Notes: a model not told the origin generated them from the sequence alone. Positions 1 to 8,949 are shown, numbered from the stretch's first letter. The stretch: 64,000 bases of DNA from Streptomyces venezuelae (GCF_008642275.1 NZ_CP029189.1:5872001-5936000), one strand, 5' to 3'. Made by a program: numbers and translations.

Positions 1-999
1 CTGGTCCTGGTGCTGACGTGGATCCTGGTCGTCGGGACGAAGCTCTCGGCCCGCATCACCGCGGTCGTCGTCGCCATCAAGGTCACGGTCGTGCTGCTGG
101 TCATCGTCGCGGGCCTGTTCTTCATCAAGGCCGACAACTACTCGCCCTTCATCCCGCCCGCCCAGCCACAGGCCGAAGGCGTCAGCGGCTGGCACTCGCC
201 CCTGGTCCAGCTGCTCTTCGGCTACGAGCCCACGAACTTCGGCGTCATGGGCATCTTCACGGCGGCCTCGCTCATCTTCTTCGCCTTCATCGGCTTCGAC
301 GTGGTGGCGACGGCGGCCGAGGAGACCAAGAACCCCCAGCGGGACATGCCGCGCGGCATCCTCGGCTCGCTGCTGATCTGCACGGTGCTCTACGTCGCCG
401 TGACCCTGGTGGTCACGGGCATGCAGAAGTACTCGGAGATGTCCCCGACCGCGCCGCTCGCCGAAGCGTTCAAATCGGTGAACCAGCCGTTCTTCTCGGG
501 TGCCATCAGCCTCGGCGCGGCCGTCGGCCTGATCACCGTGTGCATGATCCTGCTGCTCGGCCAGACCCGCGTGTTCTTCGCGATGAGCCGTGACGGTCTG
601 CTGCCGCGGGTCTTCTCCGTGACGCACCCGAAGTACCGCACCCCCTACCGGGCGACCCTGCTGCTCGGCGGGATCATCGCGGTCGTCGCGGGCTTCACCA
701 GCCTGGAGACCCTGGCGGAACTGGTGAACATCGGTACCCTGTTCGCCTTCGTGGTGGTCGCCCTCGGCGTGATCGTCCTGCGCAAGACCCGCCCCGACCT
801 GCACCGGTCCTTCCGCACCCCGTGGGTGCCGTTCATCCCGATCGTGTCGATCGCGGCCTCGCTGTGGCTGATGCTCAACCTGCCGGCCGAGACCTGGCTG
901 CGCTTCGGCATCTGGATGGTCATCGGCGTCATCGTCTACTTCGCCTACGGCTACCGCAACAGCCGCCTGCACAAGGTCGGCCAGAACGCGGAGTTCTAG
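1..999 (+). CDS. APC-family amino acid permease, C-terminal part (cut by window edge)
   Basis: Inner-membrane transporter of the amino acid/polyamine/organocation superfamily, probably of the cationic amino acid transporter-like branch. The frame is open from base 1, so the N-terminal helices lie outside the window. The visible 332 residues hold about eight hydrophobic helices. The segment FIGFDVVATAAEETKNPQRD is the conserved helix-6/loop signature of this branch, followed by MPRGI and a helix leading to VTGMQKY. The loop with SRDGLLP and KYRTPYRATL is the usual helix 8-9 cytoplasmic segment. The substrate cannot be read from the sequence. A perfect hairpin terminator follows 27 bases after the stop, so transcription probably ends here. 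The family assignment is firm; cationic amino acid specificity is inference. Confidence 0.9.
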   Translation: MVLVLTWILVVGTKLSARITAVVVAIKVTVVLLVIVAGLFFIKADNYSPFIPPAQPQAEGVSGWHSPLVQLLFGYEPTNFGVMGIFTAASLIFFAFIGFDVVATAAEETKNPQRDMPRGILGSLLICTVLYVAVTLVVTGMQKYSEMSPTAPLAEAFKSVNQPFFSGAISLGAAVGLITVCMILLLGQTRVFFAMSRDGLLPRVFSVTHPKYRTPYRATLLLGGIIAVVAGFTSLETLAELVNIGTLFAFVVVALGVIVLRKTRPDLHRSFRTPWVPFIPIVSIAASLWLMLNLPAETWLRFGIWMVIGVIVYFAYGYRNSRLHKVGQNAEF

Positions 1000-1026
1000 C
1001 GGGCCGCCGGTCCGCTGCGGCGAACC

Positions 1027-1063
1027 GGCGAGGGCCGTACGGGTCGCCCGTACGGCCCTCGCC
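1027..1063 (+). terminator. Intrinsic-type hairpin after the permease
   Basis: Perfect inverted repeat: the 17-base arm 1027-1043 pairs with 1047-1063 across a 3-base loop. There is no T-run, as is usual for Streptomyces terminators. It lies 27 bases after the permease stop and 25 bases before the methyltransferase start, so it separates the two transcripts. Confidence 0.75.
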
Positions 1064-1087
1064 ACGTGAGGACACGGCAGGACACCC

Positions 1088-1897
1088 ATGACGCACAGGG
1101 AAGAGCACCGGTTCGACGTGTGGACGGCCGGCGCAGACTACGAGCGGTACATGGGACGGTGGAGCCGCCCCGTCGCGGAACGGTTCACAGGCTGGCTCGG
1201 CCTCCCCGGCCGACTGCTGTGGCTCGACGTGGGATGCGGCACCGGCGGGCTGTCGGCGACGGTGGCCGCCCGCTGCCGGCCCCGTACGGTCCTGGCGGTC
1301 GACCGGTCGCCGGGTTACGCGGCCTGGGCCAGGTCCGCGGCCACGGCCGGGACGCACGTCGCCGTGGCGGACGCGACGGCCCTGCCGGTGCGCGACGGGG
1401 CCTGCGACGCGGTGGTCAGCGGGCTGACCCTGAACTTCCTGGAACCGCCCGCCGCGGCCGTCGCCGAGATGGTCCGCGCGGTCCGCCCGGGCGGCCCGGT
1501 CGCGGCGTACGTGTGGGACTACGCGGGAGGCATGGACCTGCTGCGGCTCTTCTGGGGCGCGGCCACCCTGGCGGACCCGTCCGCGGCGGCGCTGGACGAG
1601 CGCCGGCGTTTTCCCCTGTGCCGTCCGGAGGCGCTGAGCGCGCTGTGGACGGGGGCGGGCCTGGGCGACGTGTCGGTCGTCCCGATCGAGGTGCCCATGG
1701 TGTTCGCCGACTTCGCGGACCTGTGGGAGCCGTTCCTGCGGGGACAGGGCCCGGCTCCGGGATACCTCGCCGCCCTGCCCGCGGCCGAACGGGAGCGGGT
1801 ACGGGACACGCTCAGGGCGGCCGTCCCGTGCGGGCCGGACGGATCGGTCACCCTCACGGCCCGGGCCTGGGCGGTGAGGGGGTGGCGTGCCGGGTGA
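1088..1897 (+). CDS. Class I SAM-dependent methyltransferase
   Basis: A 269-residue soluble enzyme that should transfer a methyl group from S-adenosylmethionine to an unknown small molecule. The motif WLDVGCGTGGLS near residue 45 is the glycine-rich SAM-binding motif I. LAVDRSPGYA follows as the acidic end of strand 2, and DATALPVRDGACDAVVSGLT is the motif II/III region of the Methyltransf_11 type. The C-terminal third is variable and probably binds the acceptor. The gene stands alone between a hairpin terminator and a convergent LCP gene, so context gives no substrate. The ATG is preceded by GGCAGGAC as a plausible ribosome binding site. The family is secure; the function is unknown. Confidence 0.85.
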   Translation: MTHREEHRFDVWTAGADYERYMGRWSRPVAERFTGWLGLPGRLLWLDVGCGTGGLSATVAARCRPRTVLAVDRSPGYAAWARSAATAGTHVAVADATALPVRDGACDAVVSGLTLNFLEPPAAAVAEMVRAVRPGGPVAAYVWDYAGGMDLLRLFWGAATLADPSAAALDERRRFPLCRPEALSALWTGAGLGDVSVVPIEVPMVFADFADLWEPFLRGQGPAPGYLAALPAAERERVRDTLRAAVPCGPDGSVTLTARAWAVRGWRAG

Positions 1898-1980
1898 GGC
1901 GTCCCGCGGCCGCCCCGGAGGGCGCGGGCCCGGGGCCCCCGCCCCGCTCGGCCCGTGCCCCCGTGCGGCCCCGGCCCGGT

Positions 1981-3018
1981 TCAGCCCTTGGCGGGAGAGT
2001 TCTTCGCCGAGGCCGGGACCTTCTGGTCGTTGCGCAGGGCCTCCCACAGCTGGGTCGCCTGCGGTTCGGCCACGATCACGCGGTTCGGGTCCACCTTGTC
2101 GTAGGCGACCGGGAGCATGATCGTCTCCATCGTGTCCGGGTCGACGCCCTTCATGCTCTGCGCGAAGTCGGACAGCGCGGTGAGCGAGGCCAGGTCGGAG
2201 TCGGTCGTCAGCGACTTGGTCCCGGCGTCCGCGAGCTTGTACAGCCGCGCCGGGTTGCCGAGGGCGTCCTGCTTCTTGATCTCGGACAGCATCGCCATCA
2301 TGAACTGCTGCTGCAGGCCGATGCGGCCGAGGTCGCTGCCGTCGCCGTAGCCGTAGCGGGTACGGACGAACTTCAGCGAGTCGGTGCCGTTCAGCCGGTG
2401 CGTGCCCGCGTCCAGCTTCAGGCCGCCCTTGGCGCCGCTCATCGGCTTGTCCAGGGTGACGGTGACCCCGCCCAGGGCGTCCACCAGGCCCTTGAAGCCG
2501 GCGAAGTCGACCTCGACGAAGTGGTCCACGCGCACACCGGACATCTGCTCGACCGTGTTGACCACACAGGCCGGACCGGCGAGCGAGTACACGGAGTTGA
2601 ACATGACCCGCTTGGCGGACGGCAGGGTCTTGCCCTTGCCGTCCTTGCACTCGGGCCGGGTGATCAGGGTGTCGCGGGGGATGCTCACCGCGGTCGCCTT
2701 GGCCCGGCCCTCGGGTATGTGCACCAGCATCGCGGTGTCCGAGCGGGCGCCGCTGACATCGCCGTGGTCGAGGTCGGCATTGGCCCCGGCGCGCGAGTCG
2801 GAGCCGAGCACCAGGACGTTCTGGGCGTTCGCGACGACCTTCGGGGGCCGGTTGTCGCCGATCGCCTGGTCCAGGTCGACGCTGTCGATGTTCGAGTTGA
2901 GGTGGCTGTACGTCCACCAGCCGACCCCGGCCGTGCCCAGGATCAGCACGGCGACCAGCAGCAGGGTGATCCGCAGAACGCGGCGGCGGCGCTTGGGCCG
3001 CGCGTGCTTTTCCGTCAT
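1981..3018 (-). CDS. LytR-CpsA-Psr (LCP) family cell-wall glycopolymer ligase
   Basis: A 345-residue membrane-anchored protein of the LCP family. These enzymes transfer undecaprenyl-linked anionic polymers or sugars onto peptidoglycan outside the cell. A very basic N-terminus (PKRRRRVLRI) precedes one transmembrane helix at about residues 15-35 with the rest outside, a type II topology. The LCP core shows VLVLGSDSRAG and, further on, RSDTAMLVHI and VSIPRDTLI, whose Arg and Asp residues bind the polyprenyl pyrophosphate. Later come YSLAGPACVVNTVEQMSGV, HFVEVDFAGFKGLVDALGG and the FVRTRYGYGDGSDLGRIGLQ block, all typical. Older annotations call these LytR transcriptional regulators, which is misleading. 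The gene is single and convergent with the methyltransferase. Confidence 0.93.
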   Translation of the reverse strand: MTEKHARPKRRRRVLRITLLLVAVLILGTAGVGWWTYSHLNSNIDSVDLDQAIGDNRPPKVVANAQNVLVLGSDSRAGANADLDHGDVSGARSDTAMLVHIPEGRAKATAVSIPRDTLITRPECKDGKGKTLPSAKRVMFNSVYSLAGPACVVNTVEQMSGVRVDHFVEVDFAGFKGLVDALGGVTVTLDKPMSGAKGGLKLDAGTHRLNGTDSLKFVRTRYGYGDGSDLGRIGLQQQFMMAMLSEIKKQDALGNPARLYKLADAGTKSLTTDSDLASLTALSDFAQSMKGVDPDTMETIMLPVAYDKVDPNRVIVAEPQATQLWEALRNDQKVPASAKNSPAKG

Positions 3019-3053
3019 GGGGGTGAATCTTAGACAGGTATTCGAACGGCGTT

Positions 3054-3079
3054 GGCCCGCCCCCCGGAAGGGGCGGGCC
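3054..3079 (-). terminator. Hairpin downstream of fadB
   Basis: A 10-bp perfect stem (3054-3063 with 3070-3079) and a 6-base loop lie 31 bases beyond the fadB stop on the minus strand. This fits termination of the fadA-fadB transcript before the LCP gene. Confidence 0.6.
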
Positions 3080-3109
3080 GAGCCGTCGAACAGCCCTCCG
3101 AGACCCGGA

Positions 3110-5248
3110 CTAGGCCGGGACGCTCGCGAGGCCGGGGGCGAGGAACTTCTTGCCGTTCACGCGCTCCGAGACGCCCTCACGGTCCAGGTACGGCGTGATG
3201 CCGCCCAGGTGGAAGGGCCAGCCGGCGCCCGTGATGAGGCAGAGGTCGATGTCCTGGGCCTCGGCCACGACACCCTCCTCCAGCATCAGGCCGATCTCCT
3301 GCGCCACCGCGTCCAGGACGCGGTCGCGGACCTGCTCCTCGGTCAGGACGACATCGCCCTGCACGAGGAGGGCGGCGACCTCGGGGTCCAGCTCCGGCTT
3401 GAAGCCGTTCTCGGCGGAGTAGACGTAGAAGCCGCGCTTGCCGGCCTTGACGACGGCCGCCAGGTTCGGGGAGACGGTGAAGCGCTCCGGGAAGGCGCGG
3501 TTCAGGGTCTCGGACACGTGCAGACCGATGGCCGGGCCCACGAGCTCCAGCAGCACCAGCGGGGACATCGGCAGGCCGAGCGGCTCGATGGCCTTCTCCG
3601 CCGTGACGACCGGGGTGCCCTCGTCGATGACGTTCTGGATCTCGCCCATGAAGCGGGTCAGGATGCGGTTCACGACGAACGCCGGGGCGTCCTTGGTGAG
3701 GACCGCGGTCTTCTTCAGCTTCTTGGCGACACCGAAGGCCGTGGCCAGCGAGGCGTCGTCGGTCTGCTCACCGCGGACGATCTCCAGCAGCGGGAGGATC
3801 GCGACCGGGTTGAAGAAGTGGAAGCCGACCACGCGCTCCGGGTGCTGGAGCTTCGAGGCCATCTCCGACACCGACAGCGAGGAGGTGTTGGTGGCGAGGA
3901 TCGCGTGCGCCGGGGCGACCGCCTCGACCTCCGCGAACACCTTCTGCTTGACGGACATCTCCTCGAACACGGCCTCGATGATGAAGTCCGCGTCCGCGAA
4001 GCCCTCGGCCTTGTCGAGCACACCGGTCACCAGGGCGGTCAGGCGGTTGGCCTTGTCCTGGTTGATGCGGCCCTTGCCGAGCAGCTTCTGGATCTCGGCG
4101 TGGACGTAGCCCACACCCTTGTCCACGCGCTCCTGGTCGATGTCGGTGAGGACCACCGGCACCTCCAGGCGGCGCAGGAACAGCAGCGCCAGCTGCGAGG
4201 CCATCAGGCCCGCGCCGACGACGCCGACCTTGGTGACCGGACGGGCCAGGGACTTGTCCGGGGCGCCGGCCGGGCGCTTGGCGCGCTTCTGGACCAGGTT
4301 GAAGGCATAGATGCCCGAGCGCAGCTCGCCGCCCATGATGAGGTCGGCCAGGGCCGTGTCCTCGGCGTCGAAGCCGGCCTGCAGGTCGCCGTCCTTGGCC
4401 GCGGCGATGATGTCCAGCGCGCGGTAGGCGGCCGGAGCGGCGCCGTGCACCTTGGAGTCCGCGATGAAGCGGCCCTTGGCGACGGCCGCGTCCCAGGCCT
4501 CACCGCGGTCGATCTCGTCGCGGACGACCTCGGTGGTGCCGTTCAGGACGTTCGCGGTCCACAGGAGCGACTGCTCCAGGAAGTCCGCGCCCTCGAACAG
4601 GGCGTCCGCGATGCCCAGGTCGAAGACCTGCTTGCCGCGCAGCTGCTTGTTCTGGTTGAGCGAGTTCTCGATGATCACCGAGACTGCGCGCTCGGCGCCG
4701 ATCAGGTTCGGCAGCAGGGCGCAGCCGCCCCAGCCGGGAACCAGGCCGAGGAAGACCTCGGGCAGCGAGAAGGCCGGGATGGCCTTCGAGACGGTGCGGT
4801 AGGTGCAGTGCAGACCGACCTCGACGCCGCCGCCCATCGCCGCGCCGTTGTAGTACGCGAAGGTCGGGACCGCCAGCGCCGAGAGGCGCTTGAAGACGTC
4901 GTGGCCGCCCTTGCCGATGGCGAGCGCCTCGTCGTGGTTCTTCAGCAGCTCGACACCCTTGAGGTCGGCGCCGACCGCGAAGATGAACGGCTTGCCGGTG
5001 ATGCCCGCGCCGACGATGGAGCCCGCGAGGGCCTCCTGCTCGACCTGGTCGATCGCCGCGTTCAGGTTGGCGAGGGACTGCGGGCCGAAGGTGGTCGGCT
5101 TGGTGTGGTCGAAGCCGTTGTCCAGCGTGACGAGCGCGAAGCGCCCGGCGCCGAACGGCAGGTCCAGGTGGCGGACGTGCGCGGACGTGACGACCTCGTC
5201 CGGGAACAGCTCGGCCGCGCCCTTCAGGAGCTCAGCGGTGGTGCTCAC
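3110..5248 (-). CDS. fadB: Fatty oxidation complex alpha subunit: enoyl-CoA hydratase / 3-hydroxyacyl-CoA dehydrogenase
   Basis: A bifunctional beta-oxidation enzyme of about 712 residues. The N-terminal crotonase domain hydrates enoyl-CoA: FAVGADLKGVELL and YNGAAMGGGVEVGLH are its oxyanion-hole segments. A linker leads to the NAD-binding domain starting near residue 345 (VGVVGAGLMASQLA). The 3-hydroxyacyl-CoA dehydrogenase signature HFFNPVAILPLLEIVRGE lies near residue 480, followed by two C-terminal helical domains. I chose the GTG at 5248 because it overlaps the fadA stop as GTGA and begins STTAELLKGAAELF; the frame is open further upstream but only inside fadA. The 4-base overlap implies translational coupling with the thiolase, so the two subunits of the trifunctional complex are made together. 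Confidence 0.95.
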   Translation of the reverse strand: MSTTAELLKGAAELFPDEVVTSAHVRHLDLPFGAGRFALVTLDNGFDHTKPTTFGPQSLANLNAAIDQVEQEALAGSIVGAGITGKPFIFAVGADLKGVELLKNHDEALAIGKGGHDVFKRLSALAVPTFAYYNGAAMGGGVEVGLHCTYRTVSKAIPAFSLPEVFLGLVPGWGGCALLPNLIGAERAVSVIIENSLNQNKQLRGKQVFDLGIADALFEGADFLEQSLLWTANVLNGTTEVVRDEIDRGEAWDAAVAKGRFIADSKVHGAAPAAYRALDIIAAAKDGDLQAGFDAEDTALADLIMGGELRSGIYAFNLVQKRAKRPAGAPDKSLARPVTKVGVVGAGLMASQLALLFLRRLEVPVVLTDIDQERVDKGVGYVHAEIQKLLGKGRINQDKANRLTALVTGVLDKAEGFADADFIIEAVFEEMSVKQKVFAEVEAVAPAHAILATNTSSLSVSEMASKLQHPERVVGFHFFNPVAILPLLEIVRGEQTDDASLATAFGVAKKLKKTAVLTKDAPAFVVNRILTRFMGEIQNVIDEGTPVVTAEKAIEPLGLPMSPLVLLELVGPAIGLHVSETLNRAFPERFTVSPNLAAVVKAGKRGFYVYSAENGFKPELDPEVAALLVQGDVVLTEEQVRDRVLDAVAQEIGLMLEEGVVAEAQDIDLCLITGAGWPFHLGGITPYLDREGVSERVNGKKFLAPGLASVPA

Positions 5249-6471
5249 TTGGAGTCTCCCTCGGCGTTGAAGTTCGGGTTCTCCCAGATGACGGTCGCGC
5301 CCATGCCGAAGCCGACGCACATGGTGGTCAGGCCGTAGCGGACGTGCGGCTGCTCCTCGAACTGACGGGCCAGCTGCGTCATCAGGCGCACGCCGGAGGA
5401 GGCCAGCGGGTGACCGAAGGCGATGGCGCCGCCGTACTGGTTCACGCGGGCGTCGTCGTCGGCGATGCCGTAGTGCTCCAGGAACGCGAGGACCTGGACC
5501 GCGAAGGCCTCGTTGATCTCGAAGAGACCGATGTCGTCGATCGTCAGACCGGCCTGGGCCAGGGCCTTCTCGGTGGCCGGGATCGGGCCGTAGCCCATGA
5601 CCTCGGGCTCGACACCCGCGAAGGAGTACGAGACCAGGCGCATCTTGACCGGGAGGTTGTTCTCCCGGGCGAAGTCCTCGGACGCGATGATCGCGGCGGT
5701 GGCACCGTCGTTGAGACCGGCGGCGTTGCCCGCGGTGACCCGGCCGTGCGTACGGAACGGGGTCTTCAGGCCGGCCAGGTTCTCCAGCGTGGTGCCCGGG
5801 CGCATCGGCTCGTCGGTGGTGACCAGGCCCCAGCCCGTCTCACCGGCCGCCTCGTTGGTGTTGCGCACCGAGATCGGGACCAGGTCCTGCTGGATCTTGC
5901 CGTCGGCGTACGCCTTGGCGGCCTTCTCCTGCGAGCGCACGGCGTACTCGTCGGCGCGGAGCTTGGTGATCGTCGGGTACCGGTCGTGCAGGTTCTCGGC
6001 GGTCATGCCCATGAACAGGGCGGACTCGTCGACCAGCTTCTCGGAGACGAAGCGCGGGTTCGGGTCGACGCCCTCGCCCATGGGGTGACGGCCCATGTGC
6101 TCGACACCGCCGGCGAGGGCGACGTCGTACGCACCGAAGGCGACACCGCCCGCGACGGCGGTCACGGCGGTCAGCGCGCCGGCGCACATGCGGTCGATGG
6201 AGTAGCCCGGTACGGACTGCGGGAGACCCGCGAGAATGCCGGCGGTACGGCCCAGCGTGAGGCCCTGGTCACCGATCTGCGTGGTCGCGGCGATCGCGAC
6301 CTCGTCGATCTTCTTGGGGTCCAGGTCCGGGTTGCGGCGCAGCAGCTCCCGGATCGCCTTCACGACGAGGTCGTCGGCGCGGGTCTCGTGGTAGATGCCC
6401 TTCGGGCCCGCCTTGCCGAACGGGGTGCGGACGCCGTCGACGAAGACGACGTCCCTGACGGTACGAGGCAC
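5245..6471 (-). CDS. fadA: Acetyl-CoA C-acyltransferase (thiolase), fatty oxidation beta subunit
   Basis: A degradative thiolase of 408 residues that cleaves 3-ketoacyl-CoA to acetyl-CoA and a shortened acyl-CoA. The nucleophilic cysteine is in DRMCAGALTAV near residue 93, the active-site histidine in FGHPLASSGVR near 352, and the second cysteine in TTMCVGFGMGAT near 383; NEAFAVQVL is the usual oxyanion-hole segment. The GTG at 6471 is chosen because GGAGGAGA lies just upstream and because the product begins PRTVRDVVFVDGVRTPFGKAG, the normal thiolase N-terminus; the open frame runs further back without a ribosome site. It is the first gene of a two-gene operon with fadB. Confidence 0.95.
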   Translation of the reverse strand: MPRTVRDVVFVDGVRTPFGKAGPKGIYHETRADDLVVKAIRELLRRNPDLDPKKIDEVAIAATTQIGDQGLTLGRTAGILAGLPQSVPGYSIDRMCAGALTAVTAVAGGVAFGAYDVALAGGVEHMGRHPMGEGVDPNPRFVSEKLVDESALFMGMTAENLHDRYPTITKLRADEYAVRSQEKAAKAYADGKIQQDLVPISVRNTNEAAGETGWGLVTTDEPMRPGTTLENLAGLKTPFRTHGRVTAGNAAGLNDGATAAIIASEDFARENNLPVKMRLVSYSFAGVEPEVMGYGPIPATEKALAQAGLTIDDIGLFEINEAFAVQVLAFLEHYGIADDDARVNQYGGAIAFGHPLASSGVRLMTQLARQFEEQPHVRYGLTTMCVGFGMGATVIWENPNFNAEGDSK

Positions 6472-6642
6472 GTTGGCTCTCCTCCAGGTGCGGGGTGGCA
6501 CTGCTGCGCGGGGGCGCGTTCGGCATACGTTGCTGAGCGCCCGCTCACCCGACCATGCTACTTGCGGGTAACCAATGTGCACACCCCCTCCCGGAGGAGC
6601 GGCGAAGGTCACACTCGGCCCGCGCCGCCGGGGCGGGCGACG

Positions 6643-6675
6643 CAAGAGCCCCCGGCCGGGGGCCGGGGGCTCTTG
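6643..6675 (-). terminator. Hairpin downstream of rnd
   Basis: Perfect 15-bp stem (6643-6657 with 6661-6675) and a 3-base loop, 18 bases beyond the ribonuclease D stop on the minus strand and in front of fadA. It lacks a T-run, like the other candidate terminators here. Confidence 0.7.
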
Positions 6676-6692
6676 TGCTGCACGGGAGGGGG

Positions 6693-7976
6693 TCAGGCCG
6701 TGGCGGCCAGGGCCGTGACCAGCGCCGGGGTCACCAGTTCGATCTGCCAGGGCCGGGCACCGTAGCCGGCCAGAGCCTCGGCCACCGCGTCGGCGTGGAG
6801 CCGCTGCGGCGGCTCCCAGCACAGCCGGCGGACCGTGTCCGGGGTGATCAGGTTCTCCTGCGGCAGGTTGAGCTCCTCCGCGAGCGCCGAGACGGCGGTA
6901 CGGGCCGCCGACAGCCGGGCCGCGGCCGCCGGGTCCTTGTCCACCCAGGAGCGCGGCGGCGGGGGACCGGCCGGGGTGGCCCCGGGCTGCGGCAGTTCGT
7001 TCTCGGGCAGGGCCTTCGCCCGGTCCACGGCGGCCATCCACTGGTCCAGCTGGCGCCGGCCCATCCGCTGTCCGTAGCCGGGCAGGGCGGACAGGGTGTG
7101 CACGTTGGCCGGCAGGGCGAGAGCGGCCTCGACGATCGCGGCGTCGCCCAGCACCTTGCCCGGCGACACGTCACGCCGCTGCGCGATCCGGTCCCGGGAC
7201 TCCCACAGCTCCCGTACGACCGCCATCTGCCGGCGCCGGCGCACCTTGTGCATACCGGACGTACGGCGCCACGGGTCCTTGCGGGGCGGGGCGGGCGGGG
7301 CCGAGGCGATGGCGTCGAACTCCTGGCGGGCCCATTCGAGCTTGCCCTGCCGGTCCAGTTCCTTCTCCAGGGCGTCCCGCAGGTCCACCAGCAGCTCCAC
7401 GTCCAGGGCCGCGTAGCGCAGCCACGGCTCGGGGAGCGGGCGGGTGGACCAGTCGACGGCGGAGTGGCCCTTCTCCAGCGCGTAGCCGAGCACGCTCTCG
7501 ACCATCGCGCCGAGCCCGACCCGCGGGAAGCCGGCGAGGCGGCCGGCCAGCTCGGTGTCGAAGAGGGAGGTGGGCACCATGCCTATTTCGCGCAGGCACG
7601 GCAGGTCCTGGGTGGCGGCGTGCAGGATCCATTCGGTACCCGACAGGGCTTCGCCCAGTGCGGACAGGTCGGGGCAGCCCACCGGGTCGATCAGTGCGGA
7701 TCCCGCACCCTCGCGGCGCAGCTGCACGAGGTAGGCGCGCTGGCCGTAGCGGTACCCGGAGGCACGTTCGGCGTCGACGGCGACGGGGCCGGTGCCCGCG
7801 GCGAAGGCCGCGACCACTTCGGCGAGGGCGTCCGCGTCGGCGACCACCGGAGGAATCCCCTCACGGGGCTCCAGCAAGGGAGTCGGCAGCCCACCGGGCG
7901 GAACAACGACGTCGTCCGGGGGGCCGCCCCCGGTGGTGGTGCGCAGGTCTGCTGCGGGATCTTGGGCGTCGGTCAC
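6693..7976 (-). CDS. rnd: Ribonuclease D (DEDD exonuclease plus HRDC domain)
   Basis: A 427-residue 3'-5' exoribonuclease-like protein acting in tRNA and stable-RNA 3' processing. After a Pro/Gly-rich leader of about 40 residues, the exonuclease domain starts near residue 45. VAVDAERASGY carries the first Asp-x-Glu metal-binding motif, LHAATQDLPCLREIG the second, and WLRYAALDVELLVDLRD the Tyr-x-x-x-Asp motif. The C-terminal HRDC helical domain begins around residue 215 with WRRTSGMHKVRRRRQM and helps bind nucleic acid. It starts at GTG 7976. It is a single gene with its own terminator. In other streptomycetes this gene also sits beside whiI. Confidence 0.92.
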   Translation of the reverse strand: MTDAQDPAADLRTTTGGGPPDDVVVPPGGLPTPLLEPREGIPPVVADADALAEVVAAFAAGTGPVAVDAERASGYRYGQRAYLVQLRREGAGSALIDPVGCPDLSALGEALSGTEWILHAATQDLPCLREIGMVPTSLFDTELAGRLAGFPRVGLGAMVESVLGYALEKGHSAVDWSTRPLPEPWLRYAALDVELLVDLRDALEKELDRQGKLEWARQEFDAIASAPPAPPRKDPWRRTSGMHKVRRRRQMAVVRELWESRDRIAQRRDVSPGKVLGDAAIVEAALALPANVHTLSALPGYGQRMGRRQLDQWMAAVDRAKALPENELPQPGATPAGPPPPRSWVDKDPAAAARLSAARTAVSALAEELNLPQENLITPDTVRRLCWEPPQRLHADAVAEALAGYGARPWQIELVTPALVTALAATA

Positions 7977-8137
7977 CGGTCAAGGGTATCCGTGTATACG
8001 ACGCGCCCGTCGCCGGAACGTTCCGTCGACGGGCGCGAGCGGTATGCGGGGAGTTTCCCCGGGGTGTTCCGGGGGTCTCCCGGCAGGTTCCCCGGCAGCG
8101 GCCCCCGAGGCGGATATCCGGGGGCTCCGGCCCGCGG

Positions 8138-8800
8138 TCAGTGGATGATCCCGGTACGCAGCGCCACCGCGACCATTCCGGCGCGGTCGCCGGTGCCCAG
8201 CTTGCGGGCGATCCGGGCGAGGTGGGACTTGACGGTCAGGGCGGACAGGCCCATCGAGACGCCGATGGCCTTGTTGGACTGGCCCTCCGCGACGAGGCGC
8301 AGGACCTCGACCTCGCGGCCGGAGAGCTCGCGGTAGCCGCCCGGGTGGCTCGGGGCACCCGGGGGGCGGCGGTGCATACGGGCGGCGGCGGCACCGATGG
8401 GGGCGGCGCCGGGCCGGGTGGGGAGCCCGATGTTGGTGCGCGTACCGGTGACGACGTAGCCCTTGACGCCGCCCGCGAGGGCGTTGCGCACGGCGCCGAT
8501 GTCGTCGGCGGCGGACAGGGCCAGGCCGTTGGGCCAGCCGGCGGCCCGGGTCTCGGAGAGCAGGGTGAGACCGGAACCGTCGGGCAGGTGTACGTCGGCC
8601 ACGCAGATGTCGCGCGGGCTGCCGACGCGGGGGCGGGCCTCCGCGATGGACGACGCCTCGATCACGTCACGTACTCCGAGGGCCCACAGATGGCGGGTCA
8701 CGGTGGAGCGGACGCGCGGGTCGGCCACGACGACCATGGCCGTCGGCTTGTTCGGGCGGTAGGCGACCAGGCTTGCGGGCTGCTCGAGAAGAACGGACAC
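8138..8800 (-). CDS. whiI: WhiI-type atypical response regulator of sporulation
   Basis: A 220-residue receiver/LuxR-HTH protein that matches WhiI in length, in domain layout and in neighbours (rnd on one side, DUF3000 and hemE on the other). WhiI is needed for late aerial-hypha development and acts on target promoters together with BldM. The receiver starts MVVVADPRVRS: only one of the usual two acidic residues is present. The Asp in CVADVHLPDGSG is retained, but the conserved Lys is replaced (YVVTGTRT), so normal phosphorylation is doubtful, as described for WhiI. The HTH lies at about residues 150-215: LSGREVEVLRLVAEGQSNK, then LTVKSHLARIARKLG. GTG 8800 has a strong AGGAGG upstream. A candidate sigma-WhiG promoter lies about 80 bases upstream. 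Confidence 0.92.
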   Translation of the reverse strand: MSVLLEQPASLVAYRPNKPTAMVVVADPRVRSTVTRHLWALGVRDVIEASSIAEARPRVGSPRDICVADVHLPDGSGLTLLSETRAAGWPNGLALSAADDIGAVRNALAGGVKGYVVTGTRTNIGLPTRPGAAPIGAAAARMHRRPPGAPSHPGGYRELSGREVEVLRLVAEGQSNKAIGVSMGLSALTVKSHLARIARKLGTGDRAGMVAVALRTGIIH

Positions 8801-8880
8801 CTAGGCCTCCTGGGGGAGTGGCGGGACGGCCGGCTCGGGGAAGGAAGCCGGTGCGAACCGTGCGGATGGTCTCCCACTCC

Positions 8881-8906
8881 TTCGGCACGTCACCCGCCCG
8901 GCTTTA
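8881..8906 (-). promoter_or_regulatory. Candidate sigma-WhiG promoter of whiI
   Basis: On the minus strand TAAA (8906-8903) is followed after 16 bases by GCCGAA (8886-8881). The flagellar-type sigma-WhiG consensus is TAAA, about 15 bases, then GCCGATAA, and whiI is a known sigma-WhiG target in S. coelicolor. The last bases (GG instead of TAA or AA) deviate. The spacer holds CCGGGCGGGTGACG, a GC-rich element that could also be a regulator site. Confidence 0.55.
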
Positions 8907-8932
8907 GGGAATGATCACGATTTGGTGAGTAA

Positions 8933-8949
8933 CAATTCGGGCAATTCGG
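8933..8949. repeat. Direct repeat of CAATTCGG upstream of whiI
   Basis: Two perfect copies of CAATTCGG (8933-8940 and 8942-8949), period 9, in an unusually AT-rich stretch (about 8905-8990) between whiI and the DUF3000 gene. They lie upstream of the candidate whiI promoter. They may be a regulator site; nothing more can be said. Confidence 0.4.
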
